Origin: Rhodoblastus sp.
GTDB lineage: Bacteria; Pseudomonadota; Alphaproteobacteria; Rhizobiales; Beijerinckiaceae
NCBI RefSeq assembly: GCF_019449565.1
Contig: NZ_JAGRPM010000021.1
Span: 1 to 45,351 of the forward strand
Reading direction: 5' to 3'
DNA length: 45,351 bases
How positions within the stretch are numbered: the first letter of the stretch is position 1; each line of letters opens with the position of its first letter. Below, in pieces: positions 1 to 9,042 of this stretch. The position numbers were made by a program, and so were the translations under genes. The notes under the pieces are model-generated. The model searched no databases. It saw nothing but the letters and a program-made list of their open reading frames with translations, and was not told the origin of the DNA.

Positions 1-88
1 ATTGCTGCCCTTATCAAATATCTGCGCGATTGAAACCGTCCAGCCGTCAAGGCTGCGGCTCGGCTGTCCTCTATTTGGAGAATCCAAC

Positions 89-529
89 ATGTCGAAATCG
101 AGAAGGGCCGCCGCCGTTGCGCTCGCGATTGGCCTGATGATCCCGCTGTCGGCCGTCGCGCAAGAAATCACGGTCTGGCGCTCGCCCGCCTGCGGATGTT
201 GTCATCTGTGGGCCAAGCGCTTGGAAGCCTCCGGCATGAGCGTCAAGATGATCGACGCGGACGATCTGGCGAAAATCAAGACGGAGAGAGGGATGCCGTC
301 CGAACTCGCCTCGTGCCATACCGCCGTCGTGGCTGGCTATGCGATTGAAGGCCACGTCCCGGCAAGGGAGGTCAAGCGGCTCCTGGCTGAGCGCCCCGAT
401 GCGATCGGTCTTGCCGTCCCGGGCATGCCCGCCGGCGCCCCCGGAATGGACGCCAAATCAAGTGGGCCCTTCGACGTCCTACTCGTCAAGAAAGACGGAT
501 CGACGACGATCTACGCCAGATATCCCTGA
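89..529 (+). CDS. DUF411 family exported metal-site protein
   Basis: This 146-residue protein begins with a cleavable-looking signal peptide (residues 1-24, ending SAVAQ). The DUF411 core follows, with the motif SPACGCCHLW (C35, C37, C38) and a later ASCHTAVV Cys-His pair. DUF411 proteins are periplasmic and are usually found beside copper resistance genes. A metal-binding or metal-delivery role is inferred from that context and has not been proved. The start at 89 was chosen because a TTGGAG ribosome site lies at 75-80; the frame is open further upstream but has no better start. A close paralogue lies at 22926 and is broken by an insertion sequence, so this copy is the only intact DUF411 gene here. 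The ending VLLVKKDGSTTIYARYP allows the broken copy's 3' end to be recognised. Confidence 0.85.
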   Translation: MSKSRRAAAVALAIGLMIPLSAVAQEITVWRSPACGCCHLWAKRLEASGMSVKMIDADDLAKIKTERGMPSELASCHTAVVAGYAIEGHVPAREVKRLLAERPDAIGLAVPGMPAGAPGMDAKSSGPFDVLLVKKDGSTTIYARYP

Positions 530-572
530 GACGATCGGCCCGCGGCCCTGGTCACATAAGGGACGCGTCCAA

Positions 573-1745
573 ATGCGACCAATCTTTCTCAACACATGGA
601 ATGAAGACATGACAAAGCCCACTCATGCAGATGCCAAGAAGACGCCCAAAGACGGCGTTGCTTTTTTCTGGCCGCTTGCCGCCGCTACACAGTTCGCCGA
701 GGAAGGCCTCGACTTCTATGCGAAGAATTTCAAGTTCATGAGCGAGGAAGTGAAAATTCATCACGAGCTGCGGCCGATGCTTGCGACCCCGAACCAGGTC
801 CTACTGGATCTTCGCACGATGCTCTTCCGGGATTATTCGGCGCCCGGCGCCGCTGGCGTGCCGACCATTGTCGATGCGCCCTATGCCGGGCACACGGCGA
901 TGATCGCCGACTATCACAAGGGTCAAAGTCTCATCGAGACCTTGCTGGCCAACGGCCTCCAGCGGGTCTTTCTCACCGATTGGAAATCGGCGACCGACGA
1001 CATGAAGGATCTCGAAATCGACCAGTATCTCGCCGAGATTAATGTCTGCATCGATGAACTCGGCGGACGCGTCAATCTCGTCGGCCTGTGTCAGGGCGGC
1101 TGGATGTCGGCGATGTATGCGGCGCGTTTTCCCGAGAAGGTGGTCAGCTTGGTCCTGGCGGGTTCGCCAATCGATACTGACGCGGGCGACGGCCCGATCA
1201 AACAAATGGTGCACAGCTATCCGGCGACGTTCTATGAAGACCTGGTGTCTCTTGGCGGCGGCTTGATGCGGGGCGAACTCATGTTGCGCGGCTGGAAGAA
1301 CATGCAGCCGGAGCAGCATTACGTCCTGGAGCACATCGACCTCTATGAGCATATCGATGACCCGGCCTACGTGAGCAAGACAGAGACGTTCGAGCGCTGG
1401 TACGAGAATCCAATCGATTTGCCCGGTCGCTGGTATCTTCAGGCGATCACGCAATTATTCAGGGAAAACCGGCTGGCGAAGGGGACGTTCATCGGGTTGG
1501 GCCGCCAACTGAGCCTCGCGAATATAACGTGCCCGGCTTATCTGCTCGCCGGCGAGACGGACGACATCACCACCAAAGAGCAGGTTTTCGATGCCGAAAA
1601 ATATCTCGGGACGCCGAAGCCCAAGATCGTCAAGAAGCTCGTTCCGGGAGGCCATATCGGGCTGTTCATGGGCGCGCGTAACCTGAAGGAAACCTGGCCG
1701 GAGATCGCATGTTGGATCGCAAAAGCGTCGCTTCCGCAACAGTAA
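573..1745 (+). CDS. PhaC-like alpha/beta hydrolase (polyhydroxyalkanoate synthase family)
   Basis: The protein is about 390 residues and has an alpha/beta-hydrolase fold. Its nucleophile elbow reads NLVGLCQGGW, with Cys at about residue 173; this is the G-x-C-x-G box of PHA synthases, not the Ser box of lipases. The C-terminal GGHIGLFMGAR (His about 361) and the preceding AGETDDIT Asp loop complete a Cys-Asp-His triad. It is shorter than class I PhaC (about 580 residues) and closer to class III. It could be a PHA synthase-like or depolymerase-like enzyme acting on hydroxyacyl thioesters. The start at 573 is chosen for the AAGGGA at 558-563; ATG 609 is a plausible alternative. A C-terminal relic of a related gene lies at 7859-7942. 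Fold and family are confident; substrate is not. Confidence 0.75.
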   Translation: MRPIFLNTWNEDMTKPTHADAKKTPKDGVAFFWPLAAATQFAEEGLDFYAKNFKFMSEEVKIHHELRPMLATPNQVLLDLRTMLFRDYSAPGAAGVPTIVDAPYAGHTAMIADYHKGQSLIETLLANGLQRVFLTDWKSATDDMKDLEIDQYLAEINVCIDELGGRVNLVGLCQGGWMSAMYAARFPEKVVSLVLAGSPIDTDAGDGPIKQMVHSYPATFYEDLVSLGGGLMRGELMLRGWKNMQPEQHYVLEHIDLYEHIDDPAYVSKTETFERWYENPIDLPGRWYLQAITQLFRENRLAKGTFIGLGRQLSLANITCPAYLLAGETDDITTKEQVFDAEKYLGTPKPKIVKKLVPGGHIGLFMGARNLKETWPEIACWIAKASLPQQ

Positions 1746-2166
1746 TCAATCGTCGAACGGTGCGGCCGGGGGCTCAGCGCGATGTCGTCTCTCGCGGCGA
1801 GAATTTCTCCGCGCCGCCTAGATGGTCTTGGTTTTGTATTGACTGATAAGCACACAAGCGGCTTATCCCTTTGAGTAAGTTAATATATATTTTGTGGCTG
1901 AGATTTTGGCCATTAATTACCAAGGATCGTAGCCGCCGCCTTTTGGTTTCTTCGACGTGGGCCTCGTCGGCGTCCAGCTGCTTTTGATCGCGGCCGGGAG
2001 GTGGTCAGTGCCGTTGGGAAGGTCAACGAGGACGCGGGCGTCCGTAGGACGTCTTCCAAGTTTCGATGGATGGGTCATTTCGTGGACAATGTTTATCAGC
2101 GGATTCGATTACTCCAACTTTCTCTAATCCGCGCAGCATTCCGACCGTTGAAAGGAGAGCGAGCAG
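1746..2166. other. Intergenic stretch without a supported gene
   Basis: No convincing reading frame is seen. An AT-rich patch at about 1877-1920 contrasts with the GC-rich surroundings and could hold promoter elements, but no -35/-10 pair can be assigned with confidence. Confidence 0.4.
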
Positions 2167-2448
2167 ATGATGAACCTGATGAACGCCGTGGTCGCCGACG
2201 TGCCCGAATTCTGGGATTCGGTCTATTTCGGCGGATCGCGCCATCTTCCTCCGCCGCATCGCGGCCTTCCAAAATGACGAGGATCTTCTGTTCGTTCGCA
2301 AAGACGTGTTTCTGGAACTTGACAAGTTCCACTTGCACCTCATGCAAATCCTTCTCGTACGATTCGTCTTCGGTTGCGATTTTATTTGTAGCAGTGTATT
2401 GTTTACATCCATTTTATTTGGACTCGACAGGTTTGCGCCCAATGACAC
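2167..2448 (+). pseudogene. Frameshifted small ORF upstream of the DUF6629 gene
   Basis: An ATG at 2167 follows a strong AAGGAGAG ribosome site near 2151-2158. It encodes 36 residues beginning MMNLMNAVVADVPEFWDSVY and stops at 2275-2277. From about 2228 the +1 frame stays open and reads like protein (SADRAIFLRRIAAFQ, then DEDLLFVRKDVFLELDKFHL). A single indel near 2228-2240 would join the two parts into one protein of about 70-90 residues. The family is not recognised. The alternative is that the 36-residue peptide is genuine and the other frame is open by chance. Confidence 0.35.
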
Positions 2449-2467
2449 TCACTATAGAGAAAAATGC

Positions 2468-3154
2468 ATGTGTTTCTGCGAACCAGTGAGTTTTGCTGCA
2501 GGCGGAGTCCTGATCGCCGGCGGCGCCTTTGCGGGCTGGAAAGCCTTCAAGATCAACAGACGGTACTTTCCCGTTTCTCAAATGGCGACGCTGGCCGGGA
2601 TTCAGCAGTTCATGGAAGGCCATGTCTGGATGGGCATGAATAACTCCGACCCATCCATGGTCTGGTGGGCCGCAATGGGCTTCATTTTTTTCTCCTGGCT
2701 GATTTGGCCGGTATGGGTGCCGTTCAGTATTTACTTCCTCGAACCTCCAGCCAGTGGGCGCAAGCTGCCGTTGCTGGGCTTTGCCTTGGCGGGACTTGTT
2801 TTCGGCCTGAGCCTCTATGTCCCACATCTTTTTCATCCGGATTGGGTAAATGTCAGAATAAACCATCAGTCACTGGCTTACGAAGACACCATGTTCCTCG
2901 ATTATATAATCCCGCGCTGGTTGACCTACGTGATCTACGTTTTTCTGCTCATCACGCCGTCCATGATCTCGACCTACCTGCACATACGTCTGTTTGGCCT
3001 GACGTTGATTGCCGTCACAGTCGTGGTCTACCTATTTCTAACCTATGCCTACATTTCATTATTTTGCTTTCTCGCAGGTTTTGGAACAATTCATCTGATT
3101 TACATCATCGCGTGGAACAAATGCTGCCGGGAAAGCCCGGAAATATTCAGGTAG
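2468..3154 (+). CDS. DUF6629 family membrane protein
   Basis: This 228-residue integral membrane protein starts MCFCEPVSFAAGGVLIAGG, which matches my recollection of the DUF6629 N-terminus (MCFSA.ASF..G..L). That match sets the start at 2468, although the frame is open upstream. The segment GIQQFMEGHVWMG is a second family-like motif. About seven hydrophobic segments follow through the C-terminus, with FFSWLIWPVWVPFSIYF, YVIYVFLLITPSMIS and VTVVVYLFLTYAYISLFCF among the clearest. The function of the family is unknown to me. No operon partner is evident, as the copper ATPase begins 371 bases downstream. Confidence 0.65.
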   Translation: MCFCEPVSFAAGGVLIAGGAFAGWKAFKINRRYFPVSQMATLAGIQQFMEGHVWMGMNNSDPSMVWWAAMGFIFFSWLIWPVWVPFSIYFLEPPASGRKLPLLGFALAGLVFGLSLYVPHLFHPDWVNVRINHQSLAYEDTMFLDYIIPRWLTYVIYVFLLITPSMISTYLHIRLFGLTLIAVTVVVYLFLTYAYISLFCFLAGFGTIHLIYIIAWNKCCRESPEIFR

Positions 3155-3525
3155 GCGACCGTTCCTGGTAAGCTATGGCGGCCGTGAGTAGTTTCCGACT
3201 CTGCGAGTTTGCAGCCTGTTATGCTAAAAGTCGTTTCTCAATCGTTCGGATAAAGCTCGATTATTACGATGCAAAACGCTGAGTTCGATCGAGGAGCGGC
3301 GACAATAAAAAACGATACGATTCGAACTGAATGAGTTCAACGCATATCTGTCGCCGAACGGACGCCAGTCCCAATCGCTAAGTTCGTCAGGAAGGTAGTT
3401 GTGACAAATGAAAGTGAGCGGGGTTTGAAGCAATTTTTGACGCAGCCCCGTCGCTTCGATCAGCTTTGCGAAAAAAACGCGCCGCGTCCGAGCTATGCCT
3501 TGAATCTTGACAGGAGTGGGTAAAT
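3155..3525. other. Intergenic region before the copper ATPase
   Basis: No supported gene is seen. The region is more AT-rich than its neighbours and is likely to carry the promoter of the P-type ATPase, whose ribosome site (AGGAG near 3511-3515) lies at its end. No copper-responsive operator could be recognised by eye. Confidence 0.4.
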
Positions 3526-6030
3526 ATGACGACCACCACGCTCGAAGTCGGTGACCTGCTTTCGGTATTGGGTGCCCGCGGGATCGAAAAACAACTGCAG
3601 CGCATCGAAGGCGTAAACCGGGTATCAGTCAACCCAGTCTCCGGCTCTACAACTGTCGACTATGATCCGTCCGCGACCAGCCTTTCCGTAATACAGACCG
3701 CAATCAGGGCATGCGGCTTTCACTGCGTCGGTGAAGCCTTGCCGAGGCATGTTTGCGCCAACACAGCAATGTCCGACGGCGCTCGCGCCGAGGGCCCTAG
3801 GAGCCCGGCCAAGCCCGCCCCCTCCATGGCCGGTATGGGGCACGCCGGTAAGTCGGCCGACATGCCCAACGGAGCCGGTGCGCCCAGAATTGCAGGAGCG
3901 GGAAAGGGGCCTACCGATGACCAGTCCCATGCCAGCGGCAAAGCTATCGCTGGACACAATGGACATGGCGGGGAGAAGAGCGACGCAATGGCCCAGGAAA
4001 TGGGCCACGGCGTCGGAATGGACATGCAGGCTATGGTCCGCGACATGCGCAACCGTTTTTGGATCGCGCTCGCCTTCAGCTTGCCGATATTCGCGTTCTC
4101 GCCAATGGGCTTGGACTTCATTCGAATCCCGCCACCATTCGGCCTGCGGTTGGACCTCGTCCTCTTCGTTTTGGCCAGCGCCGCCATCCTCTACCCGGTC
4201 TGGCCCTTCGTGGTTGCAGCCTACCGTGCGCTCCGCAGCGGCGTAACGAATATGGCGGTACTGGTCGTTCTCAGCGTCGGCACCGGATACCTGTTCAGTG
4301 TCGGATCCACATTCTTTTATGGCGGTCAGCAGTTTTACGAAGCATCGGTCATTTTGCTCGTTTTCATCCTGCTCGGCCACTGGCTCGAAATGCGCGCCAG
4401 GGCCGGCGCATCGGAGGCCATCCGCGCGCTCATGGATCTGGCTCCGCCCAAAGCGACTGTGCTGCGTGATGGCAAGGAGCTGGAAGTTCCGACCGCCGAG
4501 GTCCTTTCCGGCGATACGGTGGTGATCCGTCCAGGGAACAAGATTCCGGTCGATGGGACAGTGCTGGAAGGCGCATCCCTGGTTGACGAATCGATGCTCA
4601 CGGGCGAATCGATGCCGGTGGCCAAGAAAGTGGGCGACGCGGTGATTGGCGCGACCATCAACAAGAGCGGCGCATTCCAGTATCGCGCAACCAAGGTCGG
4701 CGCCGACACGGCGCTCGCCCAGATCGTCAAGCTTGTCCAGGAAGCGCAAAACTCCAAGGCGCCCTCGCAACTTCTGGCGGATCGTGCGTCGCAGTGGCTG
4801 GTGTTGGCCGCGGTCATCGTGGGTCTACTAACCTTCGTCGTCTGGTACTGGTGGCTTGGCCAGTCCCTGCTGTTTGCGCTCAGCCTCACGATCACCGTCT
4901 TCGTGATCGCGTGCCCCGATGCGCTTGGGCTCGCAACACCGATGGCGATTATGGTCGGAACCGGGCTTGGCGCCATGAACGGCATCCTGTTCAAGAACGC
5001 TTCGGCGCTTGAGGACGCAACCAAGCTGAACGTGATCATCTTCGACAAGACCGGCACCCTGACAATGGGCCAACCGGAGGTGGTGGACCTGGCGATGGCT
5101 GCCGGAGCCTCCGAGGATCAGCTGCTATCCGCAGCCGCGGCGGTCGAAGCGGGATCTGACCATCCTCTCGCGCAGGCAATTCTGCGCAGGGCAGCCAATG
5201 TAAAGGCGCCCAAGGCAACAGGGTTCAAGAACATCGAGGGTAAGGGCGCCCAAGCCGAGATCGACGGTAAGACAGCGTTTCTCGGCAACAAGCTGCTGAT
5301 GACGGAGAACAAAATCAACCTCGGCGTTCTTGGCGCGAAATCCGAAGAACTTCAGGGCGCGGGCCGCACGGTGGTTCACCTCGCAATGGACGGCAAGCTC
5401 GTGGGGTTGATCGCCATTGCCGACGCGGTGAGACCGACGGCGGTGGAAGCCATCAAGGCGCTGCGCGCGCGCGGCGTCGAGGTTGCCATGCTGACCGGAG
5501 ATAACCAGGGCACTGCGGAGCGAATCGCGCAGAGCCTGGGGATCGACAAAGTATTTGCGAATGTTTTGCCTGGCGACAAAGCGAGTAAGGTCCGGGAGCT
5601 TCAGGCGCAAGGCAAAAAGGTTGGCATGGTCGGGGACGGAGTCAATGACGCGCCGGCTTTGACGCAGGCCGATGTCGGTTTCGCAATCGGGGCCGGCACG
5701 GATGTCGCCATGGAGAGCGCCGATATCGTGCTGATGAAGAGCGACCCTTTTGACGTGGTCGGCGCCATCGAATTGTCCCACGCGACGCTCCGAAAAATGC
5801 ATCAAAACCTCTGGTGGGCGGTGGGCTACAACGTCATTGCTTTTCCGCTGGCCGCAGGCGTGCTGTATCCTTTCTTGCTTGGGCCGAGCATCGCCGCCAT
5901 TGCCATGTCCGGCAGTTCGGCGCTCGTGGCGATCAACGCGCTGATGTTAAAACGGACCAAGTTGACCGGCATCCGGCGCCAGAGTTCAAGCGCGCCGCCT
6001 GCCGCGCCGATCCCTGCATTGGCGTCATAG
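3526..6030 (+). CDS. P1B-type heavy-metal (copper/silver-like) ATPase with CPD site
   Basis: This 834-residue metal-exporting P-type ATPase has an N-terminal HMA-like fold (residues 1-70) that lacks the usual CxxC. A His/Met-rich linker follows (about 75-175, with [17 protein letters not shown] and [10 protein letters not shown]). Catalytic motifs are intact: TGES at 359-362, the DKTG phosphorylation site at D507, a GSDHPLA His-Pro motif, and GDGVND at 703-708. The intramembrane metal site reads [11 protein letters not shown], with C463-P464-D465, where copper pumps normally have CPC or CPH. Around eight membrane segments fit the P1B layout. The rich Met/His linker and the neighbouring Cus genes favour copper or silver, but the CPD site makes the ion uncertain. 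AGGAG precedes the ATG. Confidence 0.9.
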   Translation: MTTTTLEVGDLLSVLGARGIEKQLQRIEGVNRVSVNPVSGSTTVDYDPSATSLSVIQTAIRACGFHCVGEALPRHVCANTAMSDGARAEGPRSPAKPAPSMAGMGHAGKSADMPNGAGAPRIAGAGKGPTDDQSHASGKAIAGHNGHGGEKSDAMAQEMGHGVGMDMQAMVRDMRNRFWIALAFSLPIFAFSPMGLDFIRIPPPFGLRLDLVLFVLASAAILYPVWPFVVAAYRALRSGVTNMAVLVVLSVGTGYLFSVGSTFFYGGQQFYEASVILLVFILLGHWLEMRARAGASEAIRALMDLAPPKATVLRDGKELEVPTAEVLSGDTVVIRPGNKIPVDGTVLEGASLVDESMLTGESMPVAKKVGDAVIGATINKSGAFQYRATKVGADTALAQIVKLVQEAQNSKAPSQLLADRASQWLVLAAVIVGLLTFVVWYWWLGQSLLFALSLTITVFVIACPDALGLATPMAIMVGTGLGAMNGILFKNASALEDATKLNVIIFDKTGTLTMGQPEVVDLAMAAGASEDQLLSAAAAVEAGSDHPLAQAILRRAANVKAPKATGFKNIEGKGAQAEIDGKTAFLGNKLLMTENKINLGVLGAKSEELQGAGRTVVHLAMDGKLVGLIAIADAVRPTAVEAIKALRARGVEVAMLTGDNQGTAERIAQSLGIDKVFANVLPGDKASKVRELQAQGKKVGMVGDGVNDAPALTQADVGFAIGAGTDVAMESADIVLMKSDPFDVVGAIELSHATLRKMHQNLWWAVGYNVIAFPLAAGVLYPFLLGPSIAAIAMSGSSALVAINALMLKRTKLTGIRRQSSSAPPAAPIPALAS

Positions 6031-6549
6031 TGATCGGGCTAGTCGTGACCGCGCGGGCGCCGGTCACCACAATGGCGATCGGAGCCATCGACGCACGACT
6101 ATATTGGCAACAATCTATTGCCATTAACCAAGCCGATATTGCCATTGGGGACGGCGCTTTGCGGGCCGCCCCGCCAGAGCCATATTCCGAAGGCCCAAGA
6201 ACAGGAGGCGAGGCATGGAGCATAGCGCCGAGTAATCGACTCTCTAACTTCACTGTTGTTTGGCGGTTTGTTCGCCGTTTTATCGGACGCGCTTGTGGTA
6301 AGCCAGCCGCCAAGATCAATCGCATCCGCGACCTGCTGACGCGGTCGGAGTCCAAGCGGAAGGATCGTCATGCCGATCTGCCGGATCCCGAAACTGTTTT
6401 CGGCTTCCACAAGGACGCCATTAAGAACGGAGCGCTAGCGAAATGAATCCGCGCAGCCTCGGGGACCACTGTTGGATGCCTGCTCGCAGCAATGAGGTTG
6501 TCGACTTTCGGCGGTGGCCAGCTCTCGACATCTTTTGCAGGAGGCCGAT
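6031..6549. other. Intergenic stretch without a supported gene
   Basis: A frame ending at 6446 stays open through most of this stretch, with a charged tail (SESKRKDRHADLPDPE), but it overlaps the ATPase gene at its 5' end and has no ribosome site. The AGGAGG-ATG at 6203-6217 opens only six codons. I therefore do not call a gene. Confidence 0.35.
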
Positions 6550-7833
6550 GTGACTGGGGGCGGCGCGACGGAGCGCTTGAATCGCGGGTGCTTCTGCATC
6601 ACCCTCGACCGTCCCGCGCTCGAGGAGGCTTTAAACCTGGAGGTCGGCTCGACGGATTTTGCGCAGAGGCTGGTCGACTCTCATTCGTCGCTCTTCTCGA
6701 ACGTCGCGGCGTTTGTCTCGACCGAAACCTTGATCGAGATGGTTCGGGTCGTCGAGGCCGTCGAGGCTGCGGCGCGCTTGCCGGGATACCGCGAAGCGGT
6801 TCTGTCATGGGCACCCCCGATCGCGCGATTGGATTTTGGCCCCATTGGGGCCCTCATGGGCTATGACTTCCACCTCACCGTCGGCGGGCCGAGGTTGATC
6901 GAAGTGAACACAAACGCGGGCGGGGCGTTCGTCAATGCGCCGTTGGCTCGCGCTCAACGCGTGTGCTGCGCCGGCGCCAATGCGCCCTTTGAGTTGTCGT
7001 CATCGCAGGACTTCGGTTCGAGGATCGTCGAAATGTTCACCGACGAATGGCGGAGCCAACGAGGCAGCGGACGCCCGAAGATGATCGCGATCGTGGACGA
7101 CGCGCCGATCGAGCAGCACCTTTTTCCGGAATTCACCTTGGCCAAGGCCCTGCTTCAGAAGCGCGATTTGGAGACCGTGATCGCCGATGCGAAAGATCTT
7201 ATCTTCGATGGAGATGCGCTGCTATTTGGTGGTCGACCAATCGATCTCGTATACAATCGTCTGGTCGACTTCGCGCTCGAGGAGCCGCGGCACGCCGCGC
7301 TACGCGCCGCTTACGTCGGCGGCAGCGTTGTCGTCACGCCTAGTCCGCGCGCGCACGCTCTTTTCGCCGACAAGCGGAATCTGACGTTGTTGTCGAATGG
7401 CGAACGATTGAAATACTGGGGATTGGCGCAGAACCATATCGACGTTCTGCTCGCCGCCGTTCCACTCACCATCATCGTTTCACCCGATAAGGCCGACGCC
7501 CTCTGGCGGGACCGGGCCAATTTATTTTTCAAACCCGCGCGCGGACATGGTGGAAAGGCGGTCTATCGCGGAAGCAAAATCACCCGAAGAGTATGGGCTG
7601 ATATAGTTGCAGGCGAATACACTGCTCAATTATTTGCCGCGCCGAGTCTACGTGGTGTACAGCTTGATGGAACACGCACAGAATTGAAAGTGGATGTGCG
7701 AATCTATACCTTCGGTGGACGTGTCCTGCTATCGGCCGCTCGCCTCTACCGCGGGCAGACGACCAACATGCGCACGCCGGGCGGAGGGTTTGCTCCGCTC
7801 CTGGAGGTCCGCGCGCCAGCCGAGGGATCCTAG
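6550..7833 (+). CDS. ATP-grasp-like (glutathionylspermidine-synthase-like) protein
   Basis: The protein is about 427 residues, starting at GTG 6550 behind a strong AGGAGG at 6539-6544. Motifs suggest an ATP-grasp ligase: RLIEVNTNAGGAFVNAP early, LFFKPARGHGGKAVYRG as a candidate nucleotide-binding loop, and ELKVDVRIYTFGGRVLL followed by RLYRGQTTNMRTPGGGFAP near the end. ATP-grasp enzymes join a carboxylate to an amine or thiol through an acyl-phosphate. The substrate cannot be read from the sequence. The gene lies between metal and stress genes and has no close operon partner. The fold call is from motif recognition only and needs a profile search. Confidence 0.55.
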   Translation: MTGGGATERLNRGCFCITLDRPALEEALNLEVGSTDFAQRLVDSHSSLFSNVAAFVSTETLIEMVRVVEAVEAAARLPGYREAVLSWAPPIARLDFGPIGALMGYDFHLTVGGPRLIEVNTNAGGAFVNAPLARAQRVCCAGANAPFELSSSQDFGSRIVEMFTDEWRSQRGSGRPKMIAIVDDAPIEQHLFPEFTLAKALLQKRDLETVIADAKDLIFDGDALLFGGRPIDLVYNRLVDFALEEPRHAALRAAYVGGSVVVTPSPRAHALFADKRNLTLLSNGERLKYWGLAQNHIDVLLAAVPLTIIVSPDKADALWRDRANLFFKPARGHGGKAVYRGSKITRRVWADIVAGEYTAQLFAAPSLRGVQLDGTRTELKVDVRIYTFGGRVLLSAARLYRGQTTNMRTPGGGFAPLLEVRAPAEGS

Positions 7834-7858
7834 TGTTCGCGGCGGATCACTTCCGGTT

Positions 7859-7942
7859 GCAAGTTTCGGTGTGGGGGCTCGCAGTCTCAAAGACATTTGG
7901 CCTGAAATTGCGCGTTGGATCGCGGAAGCATCGCGCTTATAA
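7859..7942 (+). pseudogene. C-terminal relic of a second PhaC-like gene
   Basis: The frame reads VASFGVGARSLKDIWPEIAR then WIAEAS and stops at 7942. It aligns with the C-terminus of the PhaC-like protein at 573-1745 (MGARNLKETWPEIACWIAKAS). About 28 codons remain and the rest of the gene is absent. It lies just after the ATP-grasp-like gene, so the upstream part was probably lost by deletion or rearrangement. Confidence 0.6.
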
Positions 7943-8055
7943 ATAGGTCGGTTAGCGCAATCGCCGACAGTTGTTTCAATCGCCATCGGAGGCCGCGGCA
8001 ATCGCGGCCGGGTTTGTGCGAAAGTCCGGCTCTTATGTGCTAGCGAAAGACAAGC

Positions 8056-9042
8056 ATGCGCCTTGCTCCAATCCTCTCCATCATCGTCTTGGTCGCTGCA
8101 GGGGCTGGCGGCTACGCCTATTGGAGTCAGGAGCAATCATCACGCGTGCCGCCAGGCTTGGCGCGTGCGAACGGTCGTGTCGAGGTCGAGCGGGTCGACG
8201 TCGCGACGAAGTCGGCCGGACGGCTTGCCGAAGTGCGGGTTGAAGAAGGAGCATTTGTGCAAAAAGACGGCGTTGTCGCACGTATCGACACGACGGAGCT
8301 TCTTGCTCAACTCGCGGCAGCGAAGGCGGCTGTCCACCGTGCGCACCAAGGCATCGCAAAAGCCCATTCTGAGGTCGTTCTGCGCGGGGCCGATCTAAAT
8401 CTCGCCGAGGCTGAACTGCGGCGCGTCGTCGAGCTGATGCGCACAAACACTTCGACGCGGGCGGAATTGGACCGGCGCACGGCGCAGAGGGACGTATCAA
8501 GGGCCGCTCTGGAGGGCGCCACGGTCGCGGTCGAAGATGCGAAGGCGGCGACCGAGGTCGCCGAAGCCCAGGTTGCGCAAATCGAGGCGACGATCGCCGA
8601 CATGACTTTGAAGGCGCCCGTCTCCGGCCGTGTTGAATATAGGCTGGCTCGGGCCGGCGAAGTGGTCGCTGCCGGAGGACGGGTGCTGACGCTGCTCGAC
8701 CTTTCCGACGTTCACATGACGATCTTCCTCCCGACGGGTCAGGCCGGACGGGTCGAGCTTGGCTCCGAAGCGCGCATCGTGCTCGACAGCGCGCCGGAGT
8801 ACGTGGTTCCGGCGACGATCGCTTTCGTCGCGGCTGAAGCGCAATTCACCCCCAAATACGTAGAGACGGCAAACGAGCGGGAGAAACTAATGTACCGCAT
8901 CAAGCTGCACATTGACCCTCAGATCCTTGAGGCCTATCGCGGCTATGTGAAGGCTGGCATGACCGGCAACGCTTACGTCATTATTCGCGCCGGGACGACC
9001 TGGCCGGCCAATCTCACGCCGAGGCTTCCGGATGTCCGCTGA
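8056..9042 (+). CDS. HlyD-family membrane-fusion protein (YbhG-like)
   Basis: This 328-residue periplasmic adaptor has an N-terminal membrane anchor (about residues 3-22). A first half-lipoyl/barrel-sandwich segment follows (VATKSAGRLAEVRVEEGAFV). An Ala/Glu-rich coiled-coil hairpin spans about 80-185, then the second lipoyl half (LKAPVSGRVEYRLARAGEVV) and a beta-barrel. Such adaptors link an inner-membrane ABC pump to the cell envelope. The gene overlaps the next (ABC) gene by 11 bases and begins a three-gene exporter operon of the YbhG-RbbA-YhhJ type. Substrate unknown. Confidence 0.85.
   Translation: MRLAPILSIIVLVAAGAGGYAYWSQEQSSRVPPGLARANGRVEVERVDVATKSAGRLAEVRVEEGAFVQKDGVVARIDTTELLAQLAAAKAAVHRAHQGIAKAHSEVVLRGADLNLAEAELRRVVELMRTNTSTRAELDRRTAQRDVSRAALEGATVAVEDAKAATEVAEAQVAQIEATIADMTLKAPVSGRVEYRLARAGEVVAAGGRVLTLLDLSDVHMTIFLPTGQAGRVELGSEARIVLDSAPEYVVPATIAFVAAEAQFTPKYVETANEREKLMYRIKLHIDPQILEAYRGYVKAGMTGNAYVIIRAGTTWPANLTPRLPDVR

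Noticed and set aside
5814..6446. 210-codon frame running out of the P-type ATPase gene
   Set aside because: More than a third lies inside the ATPase gene, there is no start with a ribosome site, and the composition is not convincingly protein-like.
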